From Bacteroidia bacterium (lineage in GTDB: Bacteria; Bacteroidota; Bacteroidia; Cytophagales; Cyclobacteriaceae): 47,208 nucleotides of DNA. Position numbers and translations under genes: made by a program. Location of the stretch: the NCBI GenBank assembly GCA_030432655.1, contig JAUILA010000033.1, positions 1 to 47,208 on the forward strand, in the 5' to 3' direction. Positions 8,567 through 16,632 of this stretch are shown here, piece after piece; within the stretch, counting starts at the first letter, position 1, and the number at the start of each line of letters is the position of its first letter. Below the pieces are notes generated by a model. The model had not been told where the DNA came from. It ran no database searches and saw nothing but the letters and a program-made list of their open reading frames with translations.

Positions 8567-9172
8567 TCAGGAGCGTTTCCATTTAATGGAACAGCCTATT
8601 GCTTTGGCAGATGTTACAGGGGGTTCATTGCCATTTAATAAGGCTTCCACCGCGTCTTCCACGTAATGTTCCGTAGCGGCACTGGCATCCCTGGAATTAT
8701 TGTCAATGGCACCGATATATGCCACTTTGAATGAACCATTCTCATTATTCAAAACAAATACATGCGGTGTATTGGTTGCCCCGAATGCGCGTGTCACTTC
8801 CTGAGATGTGTCCTGGACATATGTATGAGGGAAATTTTTGTCCGTTGCGTAGGCCACCATTTTATCAAAGGAATCACCAGGTGATACTTGTGGATCGTTC
8901 GGGTTGATCGCCAGTACAGGAAATCCCTGATCGGCATACTTACGATGCAAAGCTTTAATTCGTTCATTGTATCCCTGAGAAAACGGACACGTGTTACAAT
9001 CGAATATCAGTATGACTCCCTTTTCGGAATTATAATCACTGAGTGAGATCATTTCTCCGGAAGTGCTCTTTAAAGTAAAGCCTTCAACAGTCTCACCAAT
9101 TTCATATCCGTTGCGGTCAGTTGGCATCATTGATACCAAAAAGAATGATGTAAGTACGAGTAATAGTTTCAT
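8567..9172 (-). CDS. Exported thioredoxin-like/AhpC-TSA redoxin
   Basis: A 201-residue protein with a short hydrophobic export signal (about 1-17) and a redoxin domain. Landmarks are IGETVEGFTLKSTSGE, the strand VILIFDCNTCPFSQGY with a CxxC at residues 59 and 62, the cis-Pro region TNTPHVFVLN, and a late conserved Cys in KAIGCSIKW. The C-N-T-C-P motif with a distal Cys marks the peroxiredoxin-like thioredoxin group often found exported in Bacteroidota. It probably reduces or relays electrons to envelope thiols. It lies between the TlpA-type gene (13 bases upstream) and the DinB-like gene, which suggests one redox operon. Confidence 0.82.
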   Translation of the reverse strand: MKLLLVLTSFFLVSMMPTDRNGYEIGETVEGFTLKSTSGEMISLSDYNSEKGVILIFDCNTCPFSQGYNERIKALHRKYADQGFPVLAINPNDPQVSPGDSFDKMVAYATDKNFPHTYVQDTSQEVTRAFGATNTPHVFVLNNENGSFKVAYIGAIDNNSRDASAATEHYVEDAVEALLNGNEPPVTSAKAIGCSIKWKRS

Positions 9173-9185
9173 AATTGAGATAGTA

Positions 9186-9680
9186 TTAGTTGAGTAGTGC
9201 GTTCAATTCGTTGACGAGATCTTCATACGTCATCTGGCGTTCCATGAAAATCCGTTCACCGGTTTTAGGGTTGATAAACAACGTGGCCGGTATTGCACCT
9301 GACCAGGAAGGATCTACCTTGTCAATCCATGAGTTATAGTCCACTTCATCCAGGATCACCACATTGCCATCAAGGGATTTTCGACTGGCAAATGCCGAAA
9401 CTTTATCTGCCTGATCGGCATAATCCAAACTTATAAGGTGTAAATCAATCTGATTTTCATATTCATCGCCTGCTTTTACAAAATAGGGTAACTCCTTAAT
9501 ACAGGGTGCACACCAGGTTGCCCAAAAGTTGATCACCTGGATTTTTTCTGAGTCACTGTTCAGTATTGACTCCAAAGCGTCAAATTTAACTACCTGAATT
9601 TCCTGGTCCTGAGCGTTAACCGGATCCGGACGGACCGTGATAAAAAAAATGAAGAGGAGAATAATAAACCGGTTTTTCAT
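9186..9680 (-). CDS. TlpA/ResA-type exported thioredoxin
   Basis: A 164-residue protein with a signal peptide (about 1-23, ending VNAQ) and a single thioredoxin fold. The active site is FWATWCAPC with Cys at 57 and 60, followed by the cis-Pro loop (GAIPATLFINPKTG). TlpA-like proteins keep cysteines reduced in the periplasm, for example for cytochrome c maturation, or act as general envelope reductants. It is the first gene of a five-gene minus-strand cluster ending with the NagZ-like enzyme. Its promoter must lie in the 537-base gene-free stretch upstream, but no convincing TAnnTTTG box is close to its ATG. Confidence 0.87.
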   Translation of the reverse strand: MKNRFIILLFIFFITVRPDPVNAQDQEIQVVKFDALESILNSDSEKIQVINFWATWCAPCIKELPYFVKAGDEYENQIDLHLISLDYADQADKVSAFASRKSLDGNVVILDEVDYNSWIDKVDPSWSGAIPATLFINPKTGERIFMERQMTYEDLVNELNALLN

Positions 9681-10017
9681 ATTACTAGTATAACGTTGGT
9701 CAATTCAATTAGGTTATCTAATTGGCTGCACAATATTAATGAAATTACTTATTTGCATTATTCTAAGAATGGTCATTTTGACAGGCTATGGAGAATTAAC
9801 CCAGGGGTTAGCCTCGTAATATCAAAAAAATAAAGACGTAACATTCAGGTAACACCGGCTAACTTCGTTTATACGTCTCTTTGCTTTACTCGGATAAAGT
9901 AAAATTTGGTCAAATTGACAGTCAGAGACAGGTAAGAAGAAGGCTTATTTGTGTGTAAGAATTCGTGCTAAATTTGTGGGAATTAGACTGATCAAAGATT
10001 TGATAAAAGTCAATGAA

Positions 10018-10130
10018 AAGTTTTCCACATTTTCAACAACTTTTCCACATCATCCTGAGAAAATTGTATAAACAACTGATTATCAGATGTTTATAAGGAA
10101 TATTTTAATTATGAATTCTGTGGACAACTT
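10018..10130. other. Candidate replication origin: three extended DnaA-box-like sites
   Basis: Two direct copies occur exactly 20 bases apart: AAGTTTTCCACAT at 10018-10030 and AACTTTTCCACAT at 10038-10050. A third, inverted copy at 10119-10130 reads AAGTTGTCCACA on the minus strand. Each core differs from the DnaA box TTATCCACA by one base, and all three share the 5' extension AA(G/C)TT. An A/T-rich stretch and a 29-bp palindrome lie between them. Clustered DnaA boxes beside an A/T-rich region are the hallmark of oriC. The window lacks dnaA or other origin marker genes, so this rests on sequence only. An alternative is a DnaA-titrating or regulatory site. Confidence 0.42.
10067..10095. repeat. 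29-bp near-perfect inverted repeat
   Basis: The left arm TATAAACAACTGAT (10067-10080) and right arm ATCAGATGTTTATA (10082-10095) match as inverted repeats in 13 of 14 positions around a single central T. It sits between the second and third DnaA-box-like sites. It has no T-run, so it is not an intrinsic terminator. A dimeric-protein operator or an origin element would both fit. Confidence 0.6.
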
Positions 10131-10217
10131 TTAAAATCCTCAATTACAGGAAGCAGAAGCCTCTTTTTATGGCTTTCACAATGTAATTATGACGTGTGCT
10201 AAAGAAGTACAATATTC

Positions 10218-11996
10218 TTATTCGTACTGCTGACGAATCAATTGTTTACGGTAGGTATTGAAAATTCGGGATTTAGATAAAAAGCCGATGTATTTGCCAT
10301 CATCAATCACCGGCAGGTTCCAGGCTCCGCTTTTTTCAAACTTGCGCATTACGGATTGCATATTTTCATGAGACGAAATAAACGCAGGCGGACTGTGCAT
10401 AAGTTCTTTAACCATGGTCACTTCATATTTCTCATGGTCAAACATTATTTCACGGATGTCGTCAAGGGTTACTACGCCAACCAGTTGTTGTTCATCATTT
10501 ACCACCGGAAATATGTTTCTTTTAGAAGCTCTCACGAGATCCACAAGTTCGGATAAATTATTCTCAGGGCTGGCAATCATCAGGTCTTTCTCAATGATCT
10601 TACTAAGTTCGATTTTACTTAGAACAAGACGGTCCTTATCATACTGAATGAGGTCGCCGCTTTCGACGAGATGTTTGGTATATAGCGAGTGTTTTTCAAA
10701 AAACGAAGAGGTCATGTAGGCAATCGCGGAAACCAGCATGAGCGGAACAAATAATTCATAGCCACTGGTTATTTCAGCAATCAGGAAAATTGCGGTCAGT
10801 GGCGCATAAAGGACTCCGCTCATCACCCCACACATTCCTACCAGCGTAAAATTGCTGGTACTGATCTGATTTGTTCCTAACAGGTTAACAGTACTTGCAA
10901 ACAAATGTCCGCTTACACCGCCGATGAATAGGGAGGGCGCAAATATTCCGCCGCTGCCCCCGGAGCCTATGGTTAGCGCGGAGGCAATAGGTTTTACCAG
11001 TAGGATGGCACACGTAAAGAACATCAGGAAATAAATATGATTAATATTCGCAAAAAACAGGGATCCGTTCAACATTTCACTTTCCCTGCCAGCCAGAAGA
11101 AGTTTAATCGTATTGTATCCCTCACCGTACATTGGCGGGAAAATGAATATAATGATCCCCAGCAATATTCCCCCGGTTACCGCACGTCCCAGATCGTTTT
11201 TAATTTTGGTAATGACAGATTCGACCCGGTAAGTCATCCTTGTAAAATATACCGAAACCAGTCCGCATAGAATTCCCAGTAAAATGTAATAAGGAGAATC
11301 AGCCGCAACGAAGTCATCCGTCAGTCGGAATGAAAACAGCACTTCATCTCCAAGCAGCGTAAGCGATATCAGCGAACCAGCCACTGAAGCGATCAGTAAC
11401 GGGATAAACATGGTAATGGTCACATCAGAAAGGATTACCTCCATACTGAAAATTACTCCTGCCACCGGAGAATTAAATATGGCAGAAATTGCCCCGGCAG
11501 CTCCACAGCCAATCAATAATGTTCGTTTTTTCTGATTCAGGTGCATCAGGTTCCCAATATTTGACCCGATGGCACTTCCGGTTACAACAATGGGCGCCTC
11601 GAGACCGACCGAACCGCCCAGTCCGACCGTGATCGCACTTGTGATCATGCGGGAATACATTTTCGTACGCTGCATGATACTGGATCGTTTGGCCACGGCA
11701 TACAGGATTTGGGTGATTCCATGACCAAGTCGCTCTTTGAACCAGTATTTTGCGATCAGAACCGTTATGAGGATGCCCAGCATCGGGAATCCCAGGTAAA
11801 GAAAATTTGGCAATTGTTCACTGAAGCCTCCCGTCAGGAACTCTTCGAGGTAATGCACCGAAGTTTTCAGGATAACCGCAGCAAGTCCTGTTATGGCTCC
11901 GATAACACCTCCCAGGATGATTACAAAGTTCCTGTTGCTGATGTGGCGCATTCTCCAGATCAGGAATTTTACAAGAAGGCCTTCCAGTTTAACCAT
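10218..11996 (-). CDS. CLC-family chloride channel/transporter with C-terminal CBS pair
   Basis: A 592-residue inner-membrane protein with the CLC core (about 20-440) and two CBS domains (about 460-585). Signature loops are present: LGHGITQIL (where E. coli ClcA has GSGIPE), GLGGSVGLEAPIV with the gating Glu at 133, NSPVAGVIFSMEV, and GSGGSGGIFAPSLFIGG. Two details stand out. The filter Ser is replaced by His 92. The internal proton-pathway Glu (E203 in E. coli ClcA) aligns with Val 187, as in eukaryotic CLC channels. This hints at a channel-like rather than Cl-/H+ antiport mode, though some antiporters also lack that Glu. The CBS pair usually senses adenine nucleotides. Confidence 0.88.
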   Translation of the reverse strand: MVKLEGLLVKFLIWRMRHISNRNFVIILGGVIGAITGLAAVILKTSVHYLEEFLTGGFSEQLPNFLYLGFPMLGILITVLIAKYWFKERLGHGITQILYAVAKRSSIMQRTKMYSRMITSAITVGLGGSVGLEAPIVVTGSAIGSNIGNLMHLNQKKRTLLIGCGAAGAISAIFNSPVAGVIFSMEVILSDVTITMFIPLLIASVAGSLISLTLLGDEVLFSFRLTDDFVAADSPYYILLGILCGLVSVYFTRMTYRVESVITKIKNDLGRAVTGGILLGIIIFIFPPMYGEGYNTIKLLLAGRESEMLNGSLFFANINHIYFLMFFTCAILLVKPIASALTIGSGGSGGIFAPSLFIGGVSGHLFASTVNLLGTNQISTSNFTLVGMCGVMSGVLYAPLTAIFLIAEITSGYELFVPLMLVSAIAYMTSSFFEKHSLYTKHLVESGDLIQYDKDRLVLSKIELSKIIEKDLMIASPENNLSELVDLVRASKRNIFPVVNDEQQLVGVVTLDDIREIMFDHEKYEVTMVKELMHSPPAFISSHENMQSVMRKFEKSGAWNLPVIDDGKYIGFLSKSRIFNTYRKQLIRQQYE

Positions 11997-12110
11997 GTAC
12001 GATTGAATTGCAACCGCAAAGTAAATGAATCCTTAATGGTTGTGTAAAATATTTTGTTTAATCTTCCTGAGCTTAACCGAATGCCGCCAGGAATTTCCTA
12101 ATTTTTCTTC

Positions 12111-12515
12111 ATGAACAGAGAACTGGAAGGTATATCAGGTATTAAGGAGACTTGCCTCTATATTCACGATCTTGAAAAAGCACGTGAATTCTATCATGGA
12201 AAGCTGTCATTTGACATCATTCATTACGAGCCGGGAAAGCACATTTTCTTTCGGGTCGGGAAATCGGTGCTCTTATGTTTCAATCCGGAGGACAGCCGGT
12301 TAAAGTCATCTCCTCCCCCGCATTATGCCGATGGCGAACAACATCTTGCATTTGAGGTGCCGGCGGCCATTTATAATGAAACACTTAATTGGTTTGTGAA
12401 CAATGGAATCACCATTGTTGATCGTGTGACCTGGAAGAGCGGTCAGGAATCTTTCTATTTCCTGGACCCTGAAAAAAATGTATTGGAAATCGTTCCCGAG
12501 GGTGTTTGGGATTAA
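12111..12515 (+). CDS. VOC (glyoxalase/bleomycin-resistance superfamily) protein
   Basis: A 134-residue single-module protein with the vicinal-oxygen-chelate pattern. ISGIKETCLYIHDLEKAREFYHGKLSFDI is the first beta-alpha-beta unit, followed by HLAFEVP and a C-terminal YFLDPEKNVLEIVPEG that supplies the usual metal-ligand Glu. The family includes glyoxalases, ring-cleaving dioxygenases and resistance proteins, and the substrate cannot be told from the sequence. It is a stand-alone plus-strand gene whose stop shares TTAA with the stop of the convergent small gene. Confidence 0.82.
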   Translation: MNRELEGISGIKETCLYIHDLEKAREFYHGKLSFDIIHYEPGKHIFFRVGKSVLLCFNPEDSRLKSSPPPHYADGEQHLAFEVPAAIYNETLNWFVNNGITIVDRVTWKSGQESFYFLDPEKNVLEIVPEGVWD

Positions 12516-12790
12516 CTTTCCAGCGAATAAGTGAATCCTGCCACGGTTTTTGTCAGTTGACTATGCGCTCTGGATTTTTCTTCTTTCTGAACAGTGGTGT
12601 ACAGATTTTCAAACCAGTAAAGAAAATCCTTCACCTGAATGCAGTCCCTGAGAATGCCGTCTTCCGTCTTAATCTTAATAAGAACATCGTTACTCAGCCA
12701 GTTATTTATCTCTTCGGACAATTCTTCTGACAACTCGGATAACCGAATATATTCTATCCCTTTATAAGATCTTTTGCGGATGCTCTTCAT
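12512..12790 (-). CDS. Small conserved-looking hypothetical protein (92 aa)
   Basis: Not recognised as a named family. The ATG at 12790 (MKSIRKRSYKGIEYIRLSEL) is preferred to one at 12859 because the upstream 23 residues look unlike a natural N-terminus. The protein is charged and soluble, with an acidic helix (SELSEELSEEINNWL), a strand ILIKIKTEDGILRD-like segment, and an aromatic VKDFLYWFENLY. It has no signal peptide, membrane segment or Cys motif. Its stop codon overlaps that of the VOC gene by four bases, a recurrent arrangement in this window and a sign that it is a real gene. Confidence 0.6.
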   Translation of the reverse strand: MKSIRKRSYKGIEYIRLSELSEELSEEINNWLSNDVLIKIKTEDGILRDCIQVKDFLYWFENLYTTVQKEEKSRAHSQLTKTVAGFTYSLES

Positions 12791-12981
12791 AATCAACGAC
12801 TTATGATAAAATGAATTTACGAAATTCTCAGTATTATTCGTTAAGAAATCGTAAAGCATTTTTCAATAAATTAATTTCCCCAGGTTAATTCCTTGAAAAA
12901 AGAACGCCAAGATATCTTACTGCATTGAATTTTGAGTCCCCCTGACTTTAAATGGCAGGCTTAACCGATAACCTGCATGTA

Positions 12982-14487
12982 TTACCGTTTAAATTTCAGG
13001 AGGAAAGTATCCGGGTTGGGTTGATGAAACACTTGCTCAAATCGCTCGGGATGAGCACGTACTGCCGGCAACAGGTAGCGAAATGTGTTGGGGTAAACCT
13101 GATCAATCACCACGTAATCTACTTTTTCATCTTCCAGTTCAGCAAGTAAAGCTTCCGTATCCTGTTCAAAAGGATAGCGTACAGTAAAGGTTTTTGAATA
13201 CAGGTAAAACAAGGCCGGTTTCCCGCAGGCTACGACAGGCTTTTCTCCGGACTGACTTCTGAGCCACCTTCCCATTGCATAATAATTATCCCATGCGGGA
13301 TGAAGCGGTGTGGATGCCTGTTTGTGAAGTTGGCCTACACTTGTCAGAAGAAGAAGCGGCAGAATCAGGAAAGCCCAGCCACTCACTTTTTTCCCGGCAG
13401 CGCTGAATAATTTTCCCGCAAGTTGATACAAGCCATGTACGAGTCCGACGGCCAGTATCGGGATGAGCGGCACCATAAATCGCACTCCCACCCAGACATC
13501 CGGCCACAACAGAAGGATGAAAAAGGTAAAAAGGGCATATAAGCCCAGGATAATGCGGAATTTCCTCAGCGTTATAAATCCATAGATAATCACTGCCATC
13601 AATAACAGTCCGGCTACCCAGTCCGATGCTGCTGCCTCCTGCCTGTAATCCACCTCCGTAAAGGGAAACAAGGCATTCGGAATTTCTGTCGTGATATAGC
13701 GTGAGAAATTATTTAAAAACCTGTCAATGAAATCGCCAACATCTGCTTTACCGAGATTAGGCTGGTATGGATTGATCATCATTAACTGCCGGCTGTAGGA
13801 CCCGCCTCCCAGCATCTGGCTTCGAACAAACCATGGCAGGGCAAGTAAAACAAAGCCACCCCCCAGGGCAACTCCATGCCCCCATTTTTTCTGAAGCAGG
13901 AAGGCAGCTATGGTGGCACCGGTCAGTGCAATTCCCAGGGAACGGGTATGGTAGCTGATCACAATTGCAACGAGAAGCAGGTAAAAATTCCGGTCTCTGA
14001 AAAAAGGTTTCTGCGTATCAATTTTGAGGAACAGCCATAACCCCAGAAGGGAGAAAAACAGGAAAGGTATTTCGGACATGATCATGGATCCGTACTGTAG
14101 TATATGGAAATTCAGCACGGTCATTAACACAATAATGAAAGCCAGAACATCATTCTCCAGTAATTTCTTCATTACCTGGTAAAGGATCAGGCAGCTTGCC
14201 AGCAGGAAAACCCCGTTCAGTATCTTAAAAAATACAATGCTGTCGGTAAATTGCATGAAAATACTCAGCACGGCCGGATACCCCGGGGGATAATGGTTGT
14301 TCGGTGTTTTATCAATCTTACTGATATTCACGTACCCTTCTCCCTGTGCCAGTGCTTCGCCGAGCATATAATAACTGGCATTGTCACCAAGAGGAGCCAG
14401 TTTGCGGTCAAAGGTGTAGGAATAGCTCACCAGGAAAACCAGGATGATCAGGGCCGGGAATAAGTAAGGTTGATTTCGTATCTTCAT
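12982..14487 (-). CDS. Membrane glycosyltransferase, GT39/ArnT-like (PMT superfamily)
   Basis: A 501-residue multi-pass protein (about 10-12 membrane segments) with the GT-C layout. Segment 1 is followed by a first outer loop carrying an acidic residue (APLGDNASYYMLGEALAQGEG) and a conserved HYPPGYPAVLS. A soluble C-terminal portion starts near residue 400. These proteins move a sugar from a polyprenyl-phosphate donor onto lipid or protein on the outer face of the inner membrane. The acceptor is unknown. It is a single-gene unit between a small hypothetical gene and a divergent lipoprotein operon, with a good promoter match just upstream. Confidence 0.8.
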   Translation of the reverse strand: MKIRNQPYLFPALIILVFLVSYSYTFDRKLAPLGDNASYYMLGEALAQGEGYVNISKIDKTPNNHYPPGYPAVLSIFMQFTDSIVFFKILNGVFLLASCLILYQVMKKLLENDVLAFIIVLMTVLNFHILQYGSMIMSEIPFLFFSLLGLWLFLKIDTQKPFFRDRNFYLLLVAIVISYHTRSLGIALTGATIAAFLLQKKWGHGVALGGGFVLLALPWFVRSQMLGGGSYSRQLMMINPYQPNLGKADVGDFIDRFLNNFSRYITTEIPNALFPFTEVDYRQEAAASDWVAGLLLMAVIIYGFITLRKFRIILGLYALFTFFILLLWPDVWVGVRFMVPLIPILAVGLVHGLYQLAGKLFSAAGKKVSGWAFLILPLLLLTSVGQLHKQASTPLHPAWDNYYAMGRWLRSQSGEKPVVACGKPALFYLYSKTFTVRYPFEQDTEALLAELEDEKVDYVVIDQVYPNTFRYLLPAVRAHPERFEQVFHQPNPDTFLLKFKR

Positions 14488-14495
14488 GGAAGGCT

Positions 14496-14525
14496 TAAAT
14501 ATATGAATTTCCTCGCCTACCCAAA
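14496..14525 (-). promoter_or_regulatory. Bacteroidota-type promoter of the membrane glycosyltransferase gene
   Basis: On the minus strand, TTTG (14522-14525) is followed after 18 bases by TATATTTA (14496-14503). The first is an exact -33 element. The second is a seven-of-eight match to TAnnTTTG. The spacing is close to the usual 19 bases. The -7 element ends eight bases before the ATG, implying a very short leader. Confidence 0.42.
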
Positions 14526-14558
14526 CGAAAAGAGGAATGCTTTAAGGAATTACAAATC

Positions 14559-15446
14559 ATGAAATACTTTCTTTCGATTGTGTTATTGCTGATACTGATG
14601 GGATGTAATACGGAGAATGACCTGGATGACATCCGTATAGACCAGGAATTTGCCGACCATTGGTTTGCCGGGAACGCCGAGGTCGTATCCTATGACCTGG
14701 TTCAATCCCGTTATGGCGAGCCTCGTGATGGCCACGCTGTCCTGATATTTGTGACAGAGCCGTTTTCAAAAAGTCATCATGTCAAACTTGATGATCCGGA
14801 GAAGGCAGGATCAGATGCCGCGACGGTTATGAAACTGAATATGATCAAGAAATTCGTCACCGGCATTTACCCGTATTCCATGATGCTCTCCGTGTTTACT
14901 CCGGCCGATACGGAAACTCCCCGGCACCCATTTAGGATTACCATGTCAGGACAGGAATGGTGTGGCCAGGTATATTCCCAGATGAACAGGAGAAAGAATA
15001 ATTACCGGCTTCAGGGGTTCTCTTATTTTCAGTCCGAGGGCGACCAGGACTTAAACCTGCCGGGAGAATGGCTGGAGGATGAAATATGGAACCTGATTCG
15101 TATGAATCCGGAAAAGCTCCCGGTTGGGAAAATAAAAATCTATCCCGGACTTTTTTACACCAGGCTCAATCATGAGCCAATGGAAGCAGGTTTTGCCGAT
15201 GCACAGCTTACTGACCTGAATGGAGAAAAGATATACCGCATCAATTTTTCCTCCGGGCGCTCATTTGAATGGCATTTTACTCCTGAATTTCCCCATGTGA
15301 TCAATTCGTGGCGGGAGGAAAATACCGGACGTGATGGTTCTTTGCAGGTAACAACGGCAACACTTCGCAAGAGCCTTTTTCTTCCTTACTGGAAGTTTAA
15401 TGGTACAGAAGATATTATTCTGAGGGATTCTCTTGGGATTCGCTGA
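14559..15446 (+). CDS. Lipoprotein of unknown function
   Basis: A 295-residue protein with a clear lipoprotein signal (hydrophobic stretch then lipobox LILMGC) and no recognised catalytic motif. The mature part starts with an Asp-rich segment (ENDLDDIRIDQEFADHWF). It is rich in beta-type aromatic patterns and has single Cys residues (e.g. QEWCGQVY). It resembles a Bacteroidota lipoprotein group sometimes labelled as septum formation inhibitor Maf in databases, but it lacks the Maf nucleotide-pyrophosphatase signature, so that name should not be used. It is first in a plus-strand run with a class V aminotransferase 19 bases downstream, then the YciI and hydrolase genes. Confidence 0.68.
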   Translation: MKYFLSIVLLLILMGCNTENDLDDIRIDQEFADHWFAGNAEVVSYDLVQSRYGEPRDGHAVLIFVTEPFSKSHHVKLDDPEKAGSDAATVMKLNMIKKFVTGIYPYSMMLSVFTPADTETPRHPFRITMSGQEWCGQVYSQMNRRKNNYRLQGFSYFQSEGDQDLNLPGEWLEDEIWNLIRMNPEKLPVGKIKIYPGLFYTRLNHEPMEAGFADAQLTDLNGEKIYRINFSSGRSFEWHFTPEFPHVINSWREENTGRDGSLQVTTATLRKSLFLPYWKFNGTEDIILRDSLGIR

Positions 15447-15465
15447 AAACCAATAAATTTAATAT

Positions 15466-16632
15466 ATGATTGACCACCGTTCCAGTTTTTACATGCCCGA
15501 AGGAACTTATCTTAATTGTTCCTACATGGCTCCGCTGCTCAATGATGTGGAGGAGGCAGGTATCCGGGCAATCCGTCAGCGCCGAAATCCCGGGGAAATT
15601 ACACCTGACCACTTCTTTAAAGAATCAGAAGAAATAAGAAAGCTGCTGGGTCAGATGTTGAATGCCGAGGCTTCACGTATTGTGATGGTTCCTTCCGTGT
15701 CCTATGGTATGGCTAATGTAATCAGGAACATTACACTCGGAAAAGGTAAAGAGATCCTTCTTGCCGCAGAACAGTTTCCGAGTAATTATTATCCCTGGCA
15801 GCGGCTGGCTTCTGAGAGCGGTGCCGCCATCAGAACCGTTGCGCCCGAGCCGGGGGCTGAATCCAGGGGCCGGAGCTGGAATGAGCAAATTTTAGAGGCG
15901 ATTACTGAAAAAACGGGTGTGGTTGGAATCTCAAATGTACACTGGGCCGACGGGAGCCATTTTCACCTGAAGAAAATAAGGGAAAAGACAGACAAAGTTG
16001 GTGCAAAATTAGTCCTGGATGGCACGCAATCAGTGGGTGCACTTCCACTTGATGTGGAGGAGATCAGACCGGATGCACTCATTTGTGCGGGATACAAGTG
16101 GCTCATGGGACCTTACAGTCTCGGGTTTGCTTATTACGGTCCGCACTTCGACGACGGAATACCCATTGAAGAGAACTGGATTAACCGGAAAAACAGTGAG
16201 GACTTTAAGTCGCTCATAAATTACCAGGAGGATTATCAACCCGGAGCGTTACGCTACGAAGTGGGAGAGCATAGTAATTTTGTTTTGGTGCCCATGTTTC
16301 ATGCCGCGCTAAAAAAAGTAGCATCATGGACACCATCTTTTATTCAGAATTATTGTGAATCAATCACAGCAGATGCTGTGAATGAAATTCGGGGCCTTGG
16401 CTATTCCGTGGATGATCTCCCCTGGCGGGCCTCTCATGTTTTCGGAATCAGACTACCTGATCATGTCGACCCGGTTTATTTGAAGAAGATACTCGATAAC
16501 GAAAAGATAATCGTTTCATTCCGGGGAGACGCGATACGGGTTTCGGTGAATGTTTACAATTCAGCAGACGATGTTAAGAAGCTGGTTTATGCTCTTCAAA
16601 AAGCCGTAAAGACCACGGCAAATTCGTTATGA
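15466..16632 (+). CDS. PLP-dependent class V aminotransferase (cysteine desulfurase/kynureninase-like fold)
   Basis: A 388-residue cytoplasmic enzyme of fold type I. Visible landmarks are the N-terminal YLNCSYMAPL, VPSVSYGMANVI (phosphate-binding region), SNVHWADGSHFHL, the cofactor Asp in VLDGTQSVGALP, and the Schiff-base Lys in CAGYKWLMG (residue 211). Members remove sulfur or an amino group from Cys or related substrates, or isomerise amino acids. No active-site Cys loop typical of NifS/IscS was recognised, so a desulfurase call is not safe. It overlaps the next gene by four bases (ATGA), so the two are translationally linked. Confidence 0.82.
   Translation: MIDHRSSFYMPEGTYLNCSYMAPLLNDVEEAGIRAIRQRRNPGEITPDHFFKESEEIRKLLGQMLNAEASRIVMVPSVSYGMANVIRNITLGKGKEILLAAEQFPSNYYPWQRLASESGAAIRTVAPEPGAESRGRSWNEQILEAITEKTGVVGISNVHWADGSHFHLKKIREKTDKVGAKLVLDGTQSVGALPLDVEEIRPDALICAGYKWLMGPYSLGFAYYGPHFDDGIPIEENWINRKNSEDFKSLINYQEDYQPGALRYEVGEHSNFVLVPMFHAALKKVASWTPSFIQNYCESITADAVNEIRGLGYSVDDLPWRASHVFGIRLPDHVDPVYLKKILDNEKIIVSFRGDAIRVSVNVYNSADDVKKLVYALQKAVKTTANSL

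Larger units (their letters stand above)
9681..10217. other. 537-bp gene-free A/T-rich stretch
   Basis: The only gap above 300 bases in the window. It lies upstream of the TlpA gene and downstream of the CLC gene, both minus strand, so only one promoter is needed here. Its left part (9781-9813) has small inverted repeats (TAACCC-AG-GGGTTA inside GGCTA...TAGCC). The part from 10018 to 10130 carries three DnaA-box-like sites and a long palindrome, described separately. No open reading frame or RNA gene of note was found. Confidence 0.7.

Noticed and set aside
14559-15446. Maf-type septum inhibitor for the lipoprotein
   Set aside because: No Maf nucleotide-pyrophosphatase signature is present and the protein is exported.
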